Shown: in pieces, positions 24,417 through 33,388 of the stretch
Layout of the letters: the number at the start of each line of letters is the position of its first letter
How positions within the stretch are numbered: position 1 is the first letter of the stretch
Source: CAZEAN01 sp964510225
GTDB lineage: Bacteria > Planctomycetota > Planctomycetia > Isosphaerales > Isosphaeraceae
Direction: 5' to 3'
Assembly (NCBI GenBank): GCA_964510225.1
Contig: CAZEAN010000065.1
Span: 1 to 33,525, forward strand
DNA length: 33,525 nt
Position numbers and translations under genes: made by a program
Notes under the pieces: model-generated
Told to the model about the DNA's origin: nothing
Databases searched by the model: none
What the model saw: the letters and a program-made list of their open reading frames with translations, nothing else

Positions 24417-26675
24417 TCACTGATTAGGAACAGCCGTCGAATCAGGACTTGCGAATCGTTCCTGGGTCAATTCCACGAGGCGTCGAGAGCGATCCACATC
24501 ATCCGCTAGATTGGGTTCTTCCACGGTCTGCAGGAGAGTGAGGACGCTTTGGAGTGCCGTCGCGCGATCCTCAAATTCGCCGAGGAGTGTCAGCCCGAAC
24601 CAGGCAACCGCCGCTGTGAGGCGGAAGCGGCCGCTCGCTTCGTTCATCGGCCGTGGAGTTGTATCGACAATGACGCGGGACTCACGGATGGTCTCCGTCT
24701 GAGGATCTGTAAATCGGAGATTCACCGTGAGGAGTTCTTCGTTAAGGACTTCAGGTCGATTCTGGCGTCGGACCTGGTCGTACTTCAACTCCCTCCCAAG
24801 GACAGTAACTCCCTCATTGACGGCAGGTCTCGGAATCAGTTCGAAGAAGACAACCTGGTGCTTACCTGGTTCCCATTCCGTCCTCGGTACCGGAGGCAGC
24901 TCTTCCACCTCTCCGGTTTGGACCTCTGGATTTACCTGGTTCCATTGCGCACCGAGGAGTCGGTAACCCAGGACCTGGGTAGGATTGAATTCGACTTCTG
25001 CCTGAACGTCTTGGGCAATCGGTCCCTCGACAGGGTCGCGATCTTCGGATCCCCCGACCAGGGCAATCCGGACAAGTCGGTGCGACGACTCCCAAGGTGC
25101 AGTTGCTTCCTCGACATAGAGCCCAATCGGTCCTTCTCCCGCTGGTATAAGCGATTGCTCAGCGGTGACCGCAGCGTTAGTGAGCGCTGCGATCGACGTC
25201 GGTCCGATGTTAGCGAGGGGAATCTCTGCTTGCAGAATCTTCTCTCCGATCAGGTCAATCGAGCGCTCGGGGAGTTGGGTGGGGATCCGGGCAAGGGGAT
25301 ATTTGCTTGCCTCCACAAACCGGCCGGTGTCTTGCTGGATTTGTTCGAAATCGATTAGAAGGAGATCTCCACTGGGGAGTAGTTGGGGCTCAAGGCTGAC
25401 AGCATCAGGGAGCTGAAATTGGTACCGGACCGCGCCCGTCGCAGAGTCGACGACAGCAACGGAACGATCGTCGCGCTCGAGTCGACGCCATCCGAATCCC
25501 AAACCATCATGATAATGATCACCAACTGTAGCGACAAGATAGCCCAGATCATCTTGGTTGATTGCTGTTCGATCTGAGACCCCGTTACGGTCTCTCATCC
25601 CAGGTTCTGAGCGCACATCCGCATCAGCTTGTTGAGCTTGACGGGCGAGTTGCTGCCTTAGGCTGGTTTCCGAATAGAAGATGTTATCGACTCCAAATCT
25701 ATCCAAGAGAGGCTCTGAGTCTTGAGGCACGTAGACGTAAAAACTACTTAATTCGCTTAACCCTCGTTCTGATTGAAGAGGCACCGATTCTTGGATCACT
25801 CTCTCAGACAATGCAGGGCGATCATCGGCACTCGGAGTTCTCGATGCGCCACCACCGATCGCACGTTCCTGTTCCTGAACCTCAGTAAGTTGTTGGGGAG
25901 CATCGACACCCGATTTCCGACGCGGAAGCAGACGCGTCTCAGGAATCGGCCCTGGAGCTATTCTGGGAGCGGGCGGTCCCTCGATCGTCACCTCTGGGGG
26001 AGCCTGTAGACCAAGATTCAGATCTGATTCTTGATCATCGAAACCGCCGAGCATGTTTGAACCACTTGGAGATTCGGCTTCAAGGCTCTCCTCAGTCGGC
26101 TGGTCTAGCGACTCTCGAGAACGACTGTTGGTTGCGCCCCGACCAACGCCGAGTTTTGCTTGCTCCATTGATTGAGGGCGGGCCTCAGAGTCAGCAGAAA
26201 ACGAATCTATTTCTTTGGAGAGAGCAAGCATTGTGTTACCAATCGCTTCATCCCCCTGATCCAACTCCAAACTCATTCCGGACTTTGGCTCCGCAGGCGC
26301 CGCGCGCCATTGGCGGAACGAAGCGGTAGTTAGAGCAGCCCGGGGATCTTGTGTAGCTCGACCGAAAAAGAAGGCCCCGGTTACAAGAATTAGCGCGGCC
26401 GCCACGAGAATACCGAGTCGCTGGAATCGGATCTGCCGAAAGACGCGGGGCCGGAGCCGTTGTTCAAGCTCCATCTTCTGAACAATGGAGAGACCAGGGC
26501 CGCGTTCGTCTTGAAGTGCAGCGTTCAGAAGAGTTCCGACTCGCTCGATCTCACGGACCTGACGATCGACCTCAGGATCGGTCTCACAGAGTTGCTCGAA
26601 CTCAGTGCGCTCAGCCTCAGCGAGTTCGCCGAGGGCAAACGCCGTGAGCCGAGGGTCGTTGGGATCGAACGTCAT
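24417..26675 (-). CDS. YfbK-like membrane anti-sigma protein lacking the vWA domain
   Basis: Protein of 752 aa encoded 36 bases after an ECF sigma factor gene, hence probably its anti-sigma partner. Residues 1-80 have the anti-sigma pattern seen in planctomycetes (DPRLTAFALGELAEAERTEFEQL) without a zinc-binding motif. One membrane segment is at about 86-105. Then comes a long Glu/Pro/Ser-rich linker (about 120-305). The C-terminal part resembles the YfbK family: APWESSHRLVRIALVG (about 526-541) matches the strand before a von Willebrand A domain, and DVQAEVEFNPTQVLGYRLLG (about 556-575) matches the DUF3520 segment that follows it, ending in FRLTAAVAWFGLTLLGE (about 684-700). Between these anchors only about 14 residues remain instead of the usual vWA domain of roughly 180-200 residues. 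No DxSxS metal motif is present anywhere. The domain seems cleanly deleted. Function of the retained part unknown. Confidence 0.85.
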   Translation of the reverse strand: MTFDPNDPRLTAFALGELAEAERTEFEQLCETDPEVDRQVREIERVGTLLNAALQDERGPGLSIVQKMELEQRLRPRVFRQIRFQRLGILVAAALILVTGAFFFGRATQDPRAALTTASFRQWRAAPAEPKSGMSLELDQGDEAIGNTMLALSKEIDSFSADSEARPQSMEQAKLGVGRGATNSRSRESLDQPTEESLEAESPSGSNMLGGFDDQESDLNLGLQAPPEVTIEGPPAPRIAPGPIPETRLLPRRKSGVDAPQQLTEVQEQERAIGGGASRTPSADDRPALSERVIQESVPLQSERGLSELSSFYVYVPQDSEPLLDRFGVDNIFYSETSLRQQLARQAQQADADVRSEPGMRDRNGVSDRTAINQDDLGYLVATVGDHYHDGLGFGWRRLERDDRSVAVVDSATGAVRYQFQLPDAVSLEPQLLPSGDLLLIDFEQIQQDTGRFVEASKYPLARIPTQLPERSIDLIGEKILQAEIPLANIGPTSIAALTNAAVTAEQSLIPAGEGPIGLYVEEATAPWESSHRLVRIALVGGSEDRDPVEGPIAQDVQAEVEFNPTQVLGYRLLGAQWNQVNPEVQTGEVEELPPVPRTEWEPGKHQVVFFELIPRPAVNEGVTVLGRELKYDQVRRQNRPEVLNEELLTVNLRFTDPQTETIRESRVIVDTTPRPMNEASGRFRLTAAVAWFGLTLLGEFEDRATALQSVLTLLQTVEEPNLADDVDRSRRLVELTQERFASPDSTAVPNQ

Positions 26676-26710
26676 CAGCCTGGTCCTAAGTCTGGAACAA
26701 CCGGGGCCCG

Positions 26711-27274
26711 CTAGGCTTGTTGTTCACTCTTCTTGAGTCCTGAAGTGAGGACTCCGAGGCGAGATCGGAGCGTTTTGAGTGCCATGTGGAGAAGATAACC
26801 AACATTGCTCACACTAAGTCCCGTAATCCTGCTGATCTCTTTATAGGAGAAACCTTCTTGAAAGCGAAGGCGGACTACTTCTTGTTGTGAGTCCGGGAGC
26901 GCTCGGAGCATGTTCAAAATCTGGTTGAATTGTTCTTGCTCCTCCAACCGTTCTGATGGGTCCTCCAAGGGAGCAGAGACCACCTGAAATGTAGGTTCGG
27001 GGTCACCAGCACGGTTCATTCGCCCCTCCTTCCGGAGCAGGTCGAGCGCCCGATTCCTGGAAACGGTATACAGCCATTCGGCGAGGTGAGACTCCAATTG
27101 CTCCCGATCTTGATCACAGAGCTTGAGAAAAGTCTCTTGAACCACGTCCCGGGCTGACTCGACGTCCCCCAGAATCCGACTAACGTACCGAACTAACGGA
27201 TCCTCAAATTGCTCGACGGTCTGTCGGATCCAGTGGCGTCGATCGTCGGATCGTTTCGTTCGGAGACCTGGCAT
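26711..27274 (-). CDS. ECF-type RNA polymerase sigma factor
   Basis: Sigma-70 family regulator of 187 aa with only the two ECF regions. Sigma2 lies at about residues 26-88 (LVRYVSRILGDVESARDVVQETFLKL, then EWLYTVSRNRALDLLRK) and sigma4 at about 115-172 (LPDSQQEVVRLRFQEGFSYKEISRITGLSVSNVGYLLHMALKTLR). It directs RNA polymerase to a dedicated promoter set, probably for envelope stress. The large membrane protein encoded immediately downstream is its likely anti-sigma factor. ATG at 27274 has no strong ribosome site. Confidence 0.94.
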   Translation of the reverse strand: MPGLRTKRSDDRRHWIRQTVEQFEDPLVRYVSRILGDVESARDVVQETFLKLCDQDREQLESHLAEWLYTVSRNRALDLLRKEGRMNRAGDPEPTFQVVSAPLEDPSERLEEQEQFNQILNMLRALPDSQQEVVRLRFQEGFSYKEISRITGLSVSNVGYLLHMALKTLRSRLGVLTSGLKKSEQQA

Positions 27275-27357
27275 TGAGGCGCTCGGAGAGGTCGTTCGCG
27301 TGATTCCTCAATCAACTGACGATTCAAGCAGCGCTTTCTTAGTGGATCATCCCCAAT

Positions 27358-27897
27358 TCAACGGAGATGGCGGACGGCTTGCTCAAGTGCCCCGGCAAAT
27401 TCCGAAGGTCGCTGGGTCCCGACGAGGAGCCTCGATCCATCTTCGAAGGTCAAGAGGAGCGCCCGGTCCCCACTTGCGGTCAAAACCAGCTCACCTCCCG
27501 GACCATATCGGATCCCCCAACCTCGATAATCACGCAGCGGCCGGTACTGCACAATCTCGATTGACCGAATCGAGCCCACCGAGACCACATGTCGGTACGC
27601 AGGGAGAAGTCCGAACCAGACCTTGAGTTCGGTTGGTCCCAGTTCCGTCCGCATCCGGAGGAATCCAAAGAGGAGAACCGGAGGGAGACTGAGCCCAAGG
27701 ACAATCGCAACCGGCTTGTCAAGATTCGCGAGGGCTCGGAGCCTGTGAATGGTGAACTCGTTCGGACCCAACCAGAACCAGAGTCCACCGACGAGCAGAA
27801 AGCCCGCCAGGGTGAAGCCGAGATAGACCCAGCGGTTGAACCACTGCTCCTCACGATAGAGTGCAACCGGAGGAGGATTGATACTTGCGATCGACAC
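27358..27897 (-). CDS. Two-TM membrane protein with PH-like C-terminal domain
   Basis: Protein of 179 aa, not assigned to a named gene. Two membrane segments (about 22-43 and 63-82) are followed by a beta-rich cytoplasmic region (TELGPTELKVWFGLLPAYRHVVSVGSIRSIEIVQYRP, then RGWGIRYGPGGELVLTASGDRALLLTFEDGSRLLVGTQRPSEFAGAL) whose rhythm matches bacterial PH-like domains. It starts with GTG at 27897; GGAGG sits 8 bases upstream inside the end of the preceding gene, whose TGA overlaps nothing but lies 3 bases away, so translation is coupled. It precedes the sigma/anti-sigma pair on the same strand. Confidence 0.75.
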   Translation of the reverse strand: MSIASINPPPVALYREEQWFNRWVYLGFTLAGFLLVGGLWFWLGPNEFTIHRLRALANLDKPVAIVLGLSLPPVLLFGFLRMRTELGPTELKVWFGLLPAYRHVVSVGSIRSIEIVQYRPLRDYRGWGIRYGPGGELVLTASGDRALLLTFEDGSRLLVGTQRPSEFAGALEQAVRHLR

Positions 27898-27900
27898 AAC

Positions 27901-28752
27901 TCATTCCTCCGACGTTCCAGTGGGATCAGGAGGATTTTTAACCAAATGCCCGAGGGCTCGTTCCATCGCATGCAAGGCGACCCCTGCAACCTGGTCGACG
28001 GGCATCTGTCCGATCAAGGGGTTCAAGAGTTCAAGCGAAACGGCACCCGAGTAGCCTAGTTCGTGAATGTGGTTGAGGATCACCTCCAAGGGGAGGTCTC
28101 CATCCCCCGGCAGGATCCGATCGGCATCGGTTGCCAATTCTCGGGGAACACTGCTGATATCGCTGATTTGGAGATGTTTTAGAAGTTCGTGGTTGAGAAA
28201 TCCGAGATCCTGAAACTTGCTCGGACCATTATAGAAATGAAAGGCATCGAAACAAATTCCGAGATTCGATTGTTCCAACTGGGCAACCAGCGCCACTGTC
28301 GTATCAAGACTCGCACAGAATCCCGAATTCTTTTGAAATTCAAGAGCGAGTTGAATTTGATGCGTCTTTGCAAGCTCTGCCGCTTCGGCGAGGGAATCGG
28401 CTGCCCTCGAAAGATCCTCGGCGGTGGGTGTCGCGGTGAAGTCAGGAACTAAGACCAGGACCGGGACGCTGAGTTCATTCAGGAGACTGAGTCGCGATCG
28501 ATAAAGATCCCAATGGAGGGTTCGCTCCTGACCTTTCGAAAGCAGGAGCCCACCTTGAAAGCTCGCTGCATGGGGCTCGATTCCCTCGTCTCCAAGGATT
28601 GCTTTGGCATCCGTAGTGGAATGGGCCTTCAGATATTGCTCCAGCTTGGTAAGCCAGAGTTCCACTCCCCGCCATCCGGCACGGGCAAAGGCCGGGATGT
28701 CGATCTCGAAGGATGTACCGAGCGTGGTGGCCTGACTAATGCAGGGTAACAT
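27901..28752 (-). CDS. TIM-barrel sugar phosphate isomerase/epimerase-like protein
   Basis: Protein of 283 aa of the xylose isomerase-like TIM-barrel superfamily (AP_endonuc_2 fold). Likely metal ligands: Glu 138 in LALEFQ, Asp 169 in ICFDAFHF, His 193 in KHLQISD, and Glu 241 in VSLELLN, with GDGDLPLEVIL (about 216-226) as the conserved strand before the last helix. Members isomerise, epimerise or dehydrate sugars such as tagatose, inosose or hydroxypyruvate; the substrate is not readable here. It has no signal peptide. It lies between glyQS and the membrane protein gene, with only 3 bases before the latter. Confidence 0.88.
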   Translation of the reverse strand: MLPCISQATTLGTSFEIDIPAFARAGWRGVELWLTKLEQYLKAHSTTDAKAILGDEGIEPHAASFQGGLLLSKGQERTLHWDLYRSRLSLLNELSVPVLVLVPDFTATPTAEDLSRAADSLAEAAELAKTHQIQLALEFQKNSGFCASLDTTVALVAQLEQSNLGICFDAFHFYNGPSKFQDLGFLNHELLKHLQISDISSVPRELATDADRILPGDGDLPLEVILNHIHELGYSGAVSLELLNPLIGQMPVDQVAGVALHAMERALGHLVKNPPDPTGTSEE

Positions 28753-28857
28753 GATCGTGCTTGCTCAATTCAGTGGGGCGGTGGTCAATATCTCGAAGGA
28801 CTGATGTTGCAGGGAACAGGGAGCGAACACTCCGAGAGACTTCGGTGCAACTCGGTC

Positions 28858-30426
28858 TTACGAATCAATCGATCCAAAAGACTTAGAACCGCTGATAAGA
28901 TCTTCAAGAGTCGGACGAATCGCTTCCGCTCCGAGTCGGACTTGCTGACAGGAATCGCGGTCACGGATTGTGACGCTACCATCAGCGAGACTCTCACTAT
29001 CGATCGTCAGACAGAAGGGAGTGCCTGCCTCATCTTGACGACGGTAGCGTCGGCCAATGGCACCTTTCTCATCATAAAACACAGTCAAACGCTTACGGAG
29101 ATCACTGACGATCTTGTGCGCCATCTCGGGCATCCCATCTTTCTTGACCAGGGGCAAGACTGCGACCTTAGTCGGTGCAAACCGGGGGTGGAATCGAAGG
29201 ACTGTTCTCGATTCCCCACCAACTTCGTCTTCTTCATACGCTTCACAGAGGAAGGCGAGCGTGGCGCGGTCGGCACCAGCCGAGGGTTCGATGACGTGAG
29301 GCAGGAATCGTTCCTTGGTTTCGTCATCGAAGTAACTGAGATCGCGGCCGCTGTGCTCTTGATGCTGCCGGAGGTCGTAATCGCCACGATGCGCGATCCC
29401 TTCCAGCTCACTGACACCAAACGGGAATTCATATTCGACATCCGCCGTTGCCGTTGAGTAGAACGCAAGTTCGTCGGCATCATGGTCACGGAGTCGGAGC
29501 CGGTCGCTCCGGAGGCCATGCCTCACGTACCAGTTAAATCGCTCTTCACGCCAATAGGCGTACCACTCGCTCGCGGTCTCTGGCTTGCAGAAAAACTCGA
29601 TCTCCATCTGTTCGAATTCACGAGACCGAAAGGTGAAGTTCCTCGGCGTGATTTCATTACGGAAGCTCTTACCAATTTGCGCAATCCCAAACGGGAGCTT
29701 CACGCGACTGGTGTCGAGAACATTCTTGAAGTTTGCAAAGATCCCTTGAGCAGTTTCGGGCCGGAGATAGGCGACGCTGGAAGCATCTTCCAAGGCGCCG
29801 ACATTCGTCTTAAACATCAGATTGAATTGTCGGGGTTCGGTGAGCGTCCCTGGCTCGTTGGCTGCTGGACCAAGAACCTTCGCACGCTCCGGAACCGAGA
29901 GATCGAGATAGGGCGTCACGAGCCCAGGATTAGGATCACCAAGTTTGGCAGCTTTCGTTTTCAAGAGTTTCGCCGCTCTGGGTTTGACAGCTTCCCAGGC
30001 ATCCAAGATCGAAGCACCGACGCCCGAAACTCGGTGAAGGACCCCCGCGCTGAAGGCTCTACCCTCAGGATGCTCGACGAGGGATTCATCCTTCGACTCG
30101 AAATCAGCGGCAAGTCCAAAGACGTAAAGTTGGTCGGCTCGATACCGTTCTTTAGTCTCACGGCAATCCACCATCGGATCAACAAAACCGCCGACGTGCC
30201 CGGATGCCTCCCAGACTTTCGGATTCATGATGATCGAACAGTCGAGACCAACTAAATCATCTCGGCTACTGACATTATCGTACCACCAGGCCTCTTTAAT
30301 ATTGCGTTTTAGCTCAACTCCGAGTGGCCCGTAGTCCCAGAAGCCGTTGATGCCCCCGTAAACCTCGCTCGATGGAAAGATAAAACCTCGACGCTTGCAG
30401 AGTGAAACAATTTTCTCCATGTCCAT
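28858..30426 (-). CDS. glyQS: Glycyl-tRNA synthetase, alpha2 type
   Basis: Class II aminoacyl-tRNA synthetase charging tRNA-Gly, essential. The start is placed at the ATG at 30426 (MDMEKIVSLCKRRGF), giving 522 aa; the open frame reaches 30510 but the extra 28 residues are not family-like. Motif 1 region about 20-45 (EVYGGINGFWDYGPLG), glycine-binding YLRPETAQGIF (about 220-230), motif 2 SFRNEITPRNFTFRSREFEQMEIEFF (about 254-279) and motif 3 EPSAGADRATLAFL (about 380-392). The C-terminal anticodon-binding domain starts near KVAVLPLVKKDG. The single-chain dimeric type is found in planctomycetes and many other phyla. Gene context: after comB, 80 bases apart, same strand. Confidence 0.96.
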   Translation of the reverse strand: MDMEKIVSLCKRRGFIFPSSEVYGGINGFWDYGPLGVELKRNIKEAWWYDNVSSRDDLVGLDCSIIMNPKVWEASGHVGGFVDPMVDCRETKERYRADQLYVFGLAADFESKDESLVEHPEGRAFSAGVLHRVSGVGASILDAWEAVKPRAAKLLKTKAAKLGDPNPGLVTPYLDLSVPERAKVLGPAANEPGTLTEPRQFNLMFKTNVGALEDASSVAYLRPETAQGIFANFKNVLDTSRVKLPFGIAQIGKSFRNEITPRNFTFRSREFEQMEIEFFCKPETASEWYAYWREERFNWYVRHGLRSDRLRLRDHDADELAFYSTATADVEYEFPFGVSELEGIAHRGDYDLRQHQEHSGRDLSYFDDETKERFLPHVIEPSAGADRATLAFLCEAYEEDEVGGESRTVLRFHPRFAPTKVAVLPLVKKDGMPEMAHKIVSDLRKRLTVFYDEKGAIGRRYRRQDEAGTPFCLTIDSESLADGSVTIRDRDSCQQVRLGAEAIRPTLEDLISGSKSFGSIDS

Positions 30427-30506
30427 CGTCAACGAATCTCCCAGCGCGGTTGAGCAGTCGTTAGCTTCTCCTCGTGAACACAAGGATTGTATCCGAGTTC
30501 GGAGAA

Positions 30507-31334
30507 TCACTCACCAGCGTGCTGACTGATCCTTGGTAGTGCAATGATCTTGACCGGGTCAAGTTGAAGCTCGGCGACGAGTTCGAACGAGTTTCCTGAG
30601 AAACCGGCGGCGGCGTCGATGTCTTTGGACAGTCCGAGTTCGGTAATCCGACGGCCACCACGACTCTTCCCCATTTCCGACCGGAGATAGCGCGATCTCG
30701 GTTGATCCAAAACCTCGAAGCGCTGAGCCGTCGGGAAGAGGACAAGTGCTTCGTCATTTCCAAAGACAGTTGGCGGCGGTTCCCCTGCAGGAAACCAACG
30801 CTTCAAGAGTGCACTGAGCATCCCGGCCAAGAGGAGTGCATCTTCATAGCTCACCCGGTTATCGGTTCCTGAGCCAATTAAGGCGATCGGCCGCGAATCG
30901 TTGTCAAGTGCCTCGACAGTAGCGTCAAGATTCTCCCAACTCGCGACCAAAACCCTCGATGCTGCGGCGGCTTGTCGGATTGCGCGGGTTCCATTGGTCG
31001 TCGACATGACAACCGTCTTCCCGCCGGAGCGCTCCGGGGTCATGGCATCGGGAGTGTTCCCCAGATCAAACCCGTTGATTGGAACTCCATTACGTTCACC
31101 AGCCAAAAGAACCTTCTCGGGATCCATTGAGGCTGCCAAGTTCCGCGCTTCGTCGATCTCCATGCAAGGTCGGATTGATTGGGCACCTGCCGCAAGTGCT
31201 CGGACCATTACAGTGGTCGCGCGAAGGACGTCGACTACAACGGCAATCCGATCATCGAGCGCTCCAGGAGGGATCGTGCTTGGGAGAAGATGGACCGATA
31301 TAGAGCGTGAGGATTTGGCTTGGATTGGAGTCAT
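30507..31334 (-). CDS. comB: 2-phosphosulfolactate phosphatase (ComB family)
   Basis: Protein of 275 aa matching ComB, the enzyme that removes phosphate from (R)-2-phospho-3-sulfolactate, a step in coenzyme M synthesis in methanogens. Visible signatures: VVDVLRATT (33-41), LLAGERNGVPINGFDLGNTP (76-95) and STTNGTRA (111-118), then RVSYEDALLLAGML later. The family is also common in bacteria that do not make coenzyme M, and its role there is not settled; sulfolactate production is a possibility. No comA- or comC-like neighbour is present. ATG at 31334 with a weak ribosome site. It is divergent from the acyltransferase gene across about 78 bases. Confidence 0.9.
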   Translation of the reverse strand: MTPIQAKSSRSISVHLLPSTIPPGALDDRIAVVVDVLRATTVMVRALAAGAQSIRPCMEIDEARNLAASMDPEKVLLAGERNGVPINGFDLGNTPDAMTPERSGGKTVVMSTTNGTRAIRQAAAASRVLVASWENLDATVEALDNDSRPIALIGSGTDNRVSYEDALLLAGMLSALLKRWFPAGEPPPTVFGNDEALVLFPTAQRFEVLDQPRSRYLRSEMGKSRGGRRITELGLSKDIDAAAGFSGNSFELVAELQLDPVKIIALPRISQHAGE

Positions 31335-31412
31335 AACCTTGATCGGGCTTTCCCGACTCTCGGAATTCGGATAGCGTGCGGAACTGGGTTACAGGCGCGG
31401 CGAGGTGGAAAG

Positions 31413-32189
31413 ATGGGGCAAGAAGTGGGTCGGATTATCCCATTGTCAGGTCCTCGAAAATTCATCATTGATCTTTTGGACTGTGCGCGTCAGGTACCCT
31501 CGATTCCTGTCGGCCGGGTCTTCTCGATTGGTCCGGTTTTAGAAGCTCGCGAGCTGGTGAAACCGAAGCCATCGATTGCGGTCCTTTTCTTGAAAGCATT
31601 TGGACTGGTCGCGGAGGCACACCCGGAGCTCCGACGGTCGTTGCTGACCTTTCCTTACCTCCGTCTCTACGAGCATCCGTACTCGATCGCGTCGTTAGCG
31701 ATCGAGCGGACCTACCAAGGAGAGCGAGGGATCTTTGTCGGACTCTTCCGTGCACCCGAGCGACAATCGATCTCCGTATTACAACAAGAGCTTAACGAAT
31801 TTCGGACGATCCCGGTGGAATCACTCGGCTATTATCGCCAGATTCTCCGGATCAGCAGCTATCCAAGAGCGGTCCGGCGTTTCTTGTGGTGGAGCACCCT
31901 CAACTTCTCCGGTGAAAAGCGGTGCAAACGACTCGGTACGTTTGGTGTTTCGAGCTACGGATCACTCGGCGCCGAGTCTTATCACCCCATCAGCCCCCTC
32001 TCGATCACAATGACCTACGGACCGATCGACATCCATGGGCGGGTTACGGTTAAACTCGTTTACGACCATCGGATTAATGACGGCGCCGAAATCGCGCGGC
32101 GGCTGAACGATCTCGAACACGCACTACTTGGTCCGATTCAATCGGAGTTACGCGGATTGACGAATCCCGGGACGGTCAACGCCGCATAA
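31413..32189 (+). CDS. Stand-alone E2-type CoA acyltransferase domain, no lipoyl domain
   Basis: Protein of 258 aa from the ATG at 31413, which has GAGG 7 bases upstream; an earlier in-frame ATG at 31320 overlaps the comB gene start and has no such site. The fold is the 2-oxoacid dehydrogenase acyltransferase (E2 catalytic, CAT-like) domain: a long helix-strand region (about 15-145), then GTFGVSSYGSLGAESYHPISPLS (about 175-197), where E2 enzymes have their conserved GMFGV-type stretch, and the catalytic motif DHRINDGA (His 219, Asp 223). There is no lipoyl or E3-binding domain, and the length is that of a bare catalytic domain. It may transfer an acyl group to an unknown small molecule. It converges with the four-TM protein gene. 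Confidence 0.78.
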   Translation: MGQEVGRIIPLSGPRKFIIDLLDCARQVPSIPVGRVFSIGPVLEARELVKPKPSIAVLFLKAFGLVAEAHPELRRSLLTFPYLRLYEHPYSIASLAIERTYQGERGIFVGLFRAPERQSISVLQQELNEFRTIPVESLGYYRQILRISSYPRAVRRFLWWSTLNFSGEKRCKRLGTFGVSSYGSLGAESYHPISPLSITMTYGPIDIHGRVTVKLVYDHRINDGAEIARRLNDLEHALLGPIQSELRGLTNPGTVNAA

Positions 32190-32215
32190 CTCCGAGCTTC
32201 ATTCGAGTCCTTGTC

Positions 32216-33073
32216 TTACATCCTCGATTGAGTGCTTACTTGAACCTGGAGCCGTCCCATCAAGGCTTTCAGGGCTTCTTCCTTGGCATTAATATTGGAG
32301 ACATGCTCAAGGACGACGGGCGTTGAGTTATCTCCGAGGAAGAGGACCAGGCGGCCCGAATTAAAGCCAAGGAGGTATTCCAGGATGTCCGGGATCTCCT
32401 TGTTGAACTTCATGTTCAAGGTAGGGAAACGCTCCAGGTCGCTGAACGGCCCGTGGTGGTGCAATACTTCGTTCGGACGGACTTCCCAGTAATCGAGGTA
32501 GCGTGTGAAGTAGATAATGGTAAAGATCACAGCAAGGATCAGGCCAAACGCAAAGTAGAATGAGGCGTTTGCCGTAAAGTAGAGATTACGCGCGATTACC
32601 CGCAACGGTGCCAGAATCGGGATTCCGTTCGAAGCCCCGAGGAGGAGGAGAGTCGCAACGAGTGCGATCCCAAGGATGACTGCGATCAACGTAAACCTCG
32701 GAAAGTCGAGGGACATCACAAACATGTTGACGGCGAAGAAAATCAGGAAGAGAAAGCCAAGGATGTTCGGAATTGTTGCAAAGCGTCCGGCCTGGCTCTC
32801 CCTGGGCGTTTCAGTGGCGGCAGAATCGCTCTCGGCACCTTCTTCTGAAGGCTGATCCGATCCCTCTTCTTCCAGAGCGGCCGTCGTGTTGACCTCCGAC
32901 GCTCTTGGCGGAGAATCGTCAGCGAACAACATCCCGATCCCGCAAATGAAGGAGATCGCCATGCTCGGCCAGATAAAGATCACCTTGGGGTAAGAGAATA
33001 TCTTGATTGCCCGCATTGAGTCGGGTTTGGGTGCGTCAGCGGGTTTCGGTATCGAATTGGGAGCGCTGGGCAT
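32216..33073 (-). CDS. Four-TM membrane protein, unknown function
   Basis: Protein of 285 aa without a recognised family. N-terminal membrane segment at about 29-50, an acidic Glu/Ser-rich stretch of about 45 residues (52-95), then three further segments (about 102-120, 126-146 and 168-190). A C-terminal region of about 95 residues follows (WEVRPNEVLHHHGPFSDLERFPTLNMKF, then a helical end). The start is the ATG at 33073 with a GGAG about 10 bases upstream. The neighbouring acyltransferase converges on it; no operon partner is visible. It may be a planctomycete-specific envelope protein, but I cannot say more. Confidence 0.75.
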   Translation of the reverse strand: MPSAPNSIPKPADAPKPDSMRAIKIFSYPKVIFIWPSMAISFICGIGMLFADDSPPRASEVNTTAALEEEGSDQPSEEGAESDSAATETPRESQAGRFATIPNILGFLFLIFFAVNMFVMSLDFPRFTLIAVILGIALVATLLLLGASNGIPILAPLRVIARNLYFTANASFYFAFGLILAVIFTIIYFTRYLDYWEVRPNEVLHHHGPFSDLERFPTLNMKFNKEIPDILEYLLGFNSGRLVLFLGDNSTPVVLEHVSNINAKEEALKALMGRLQVQVSTQSRM

Positions 33074-33388
33074 CGTCGGAGGTCTCCGTCTGGCAGTCTG
33101 AACCTGTTCCAGAAAGACTCGGGGTAAGGATTCGACAATTCTGATTGATCGCCTAATCTGGGAAACCAGGGTATCCTAACGGTCGCCGGATCGCCGGTGA
33201 AGTACCCGCCCACGCTAGTCAGATCTCGTCGATCCGATTACTCTGGGAATCCCGGGCGTACTAGTCCCGTTAGAATGAGTTCGAAGGTGGAGCCAAGCCA
33301 TTGACCAATCTCCTCCTCGTTTGTCCCCACGATTGAGAGGCCATCGCGAAAACGCCCGAATCTTGTTAACCTGTTCGTGCAAGCCTTG
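33074..33388. other. Intergenic region upstream of selC
   Basis: Between the minus-strand four-TM protein gene and the selenocysteine tRNA. It must hold promoters for both, but I see no good -35/-10 pair. No gene or repeat stands out. Confidence 0.4.
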
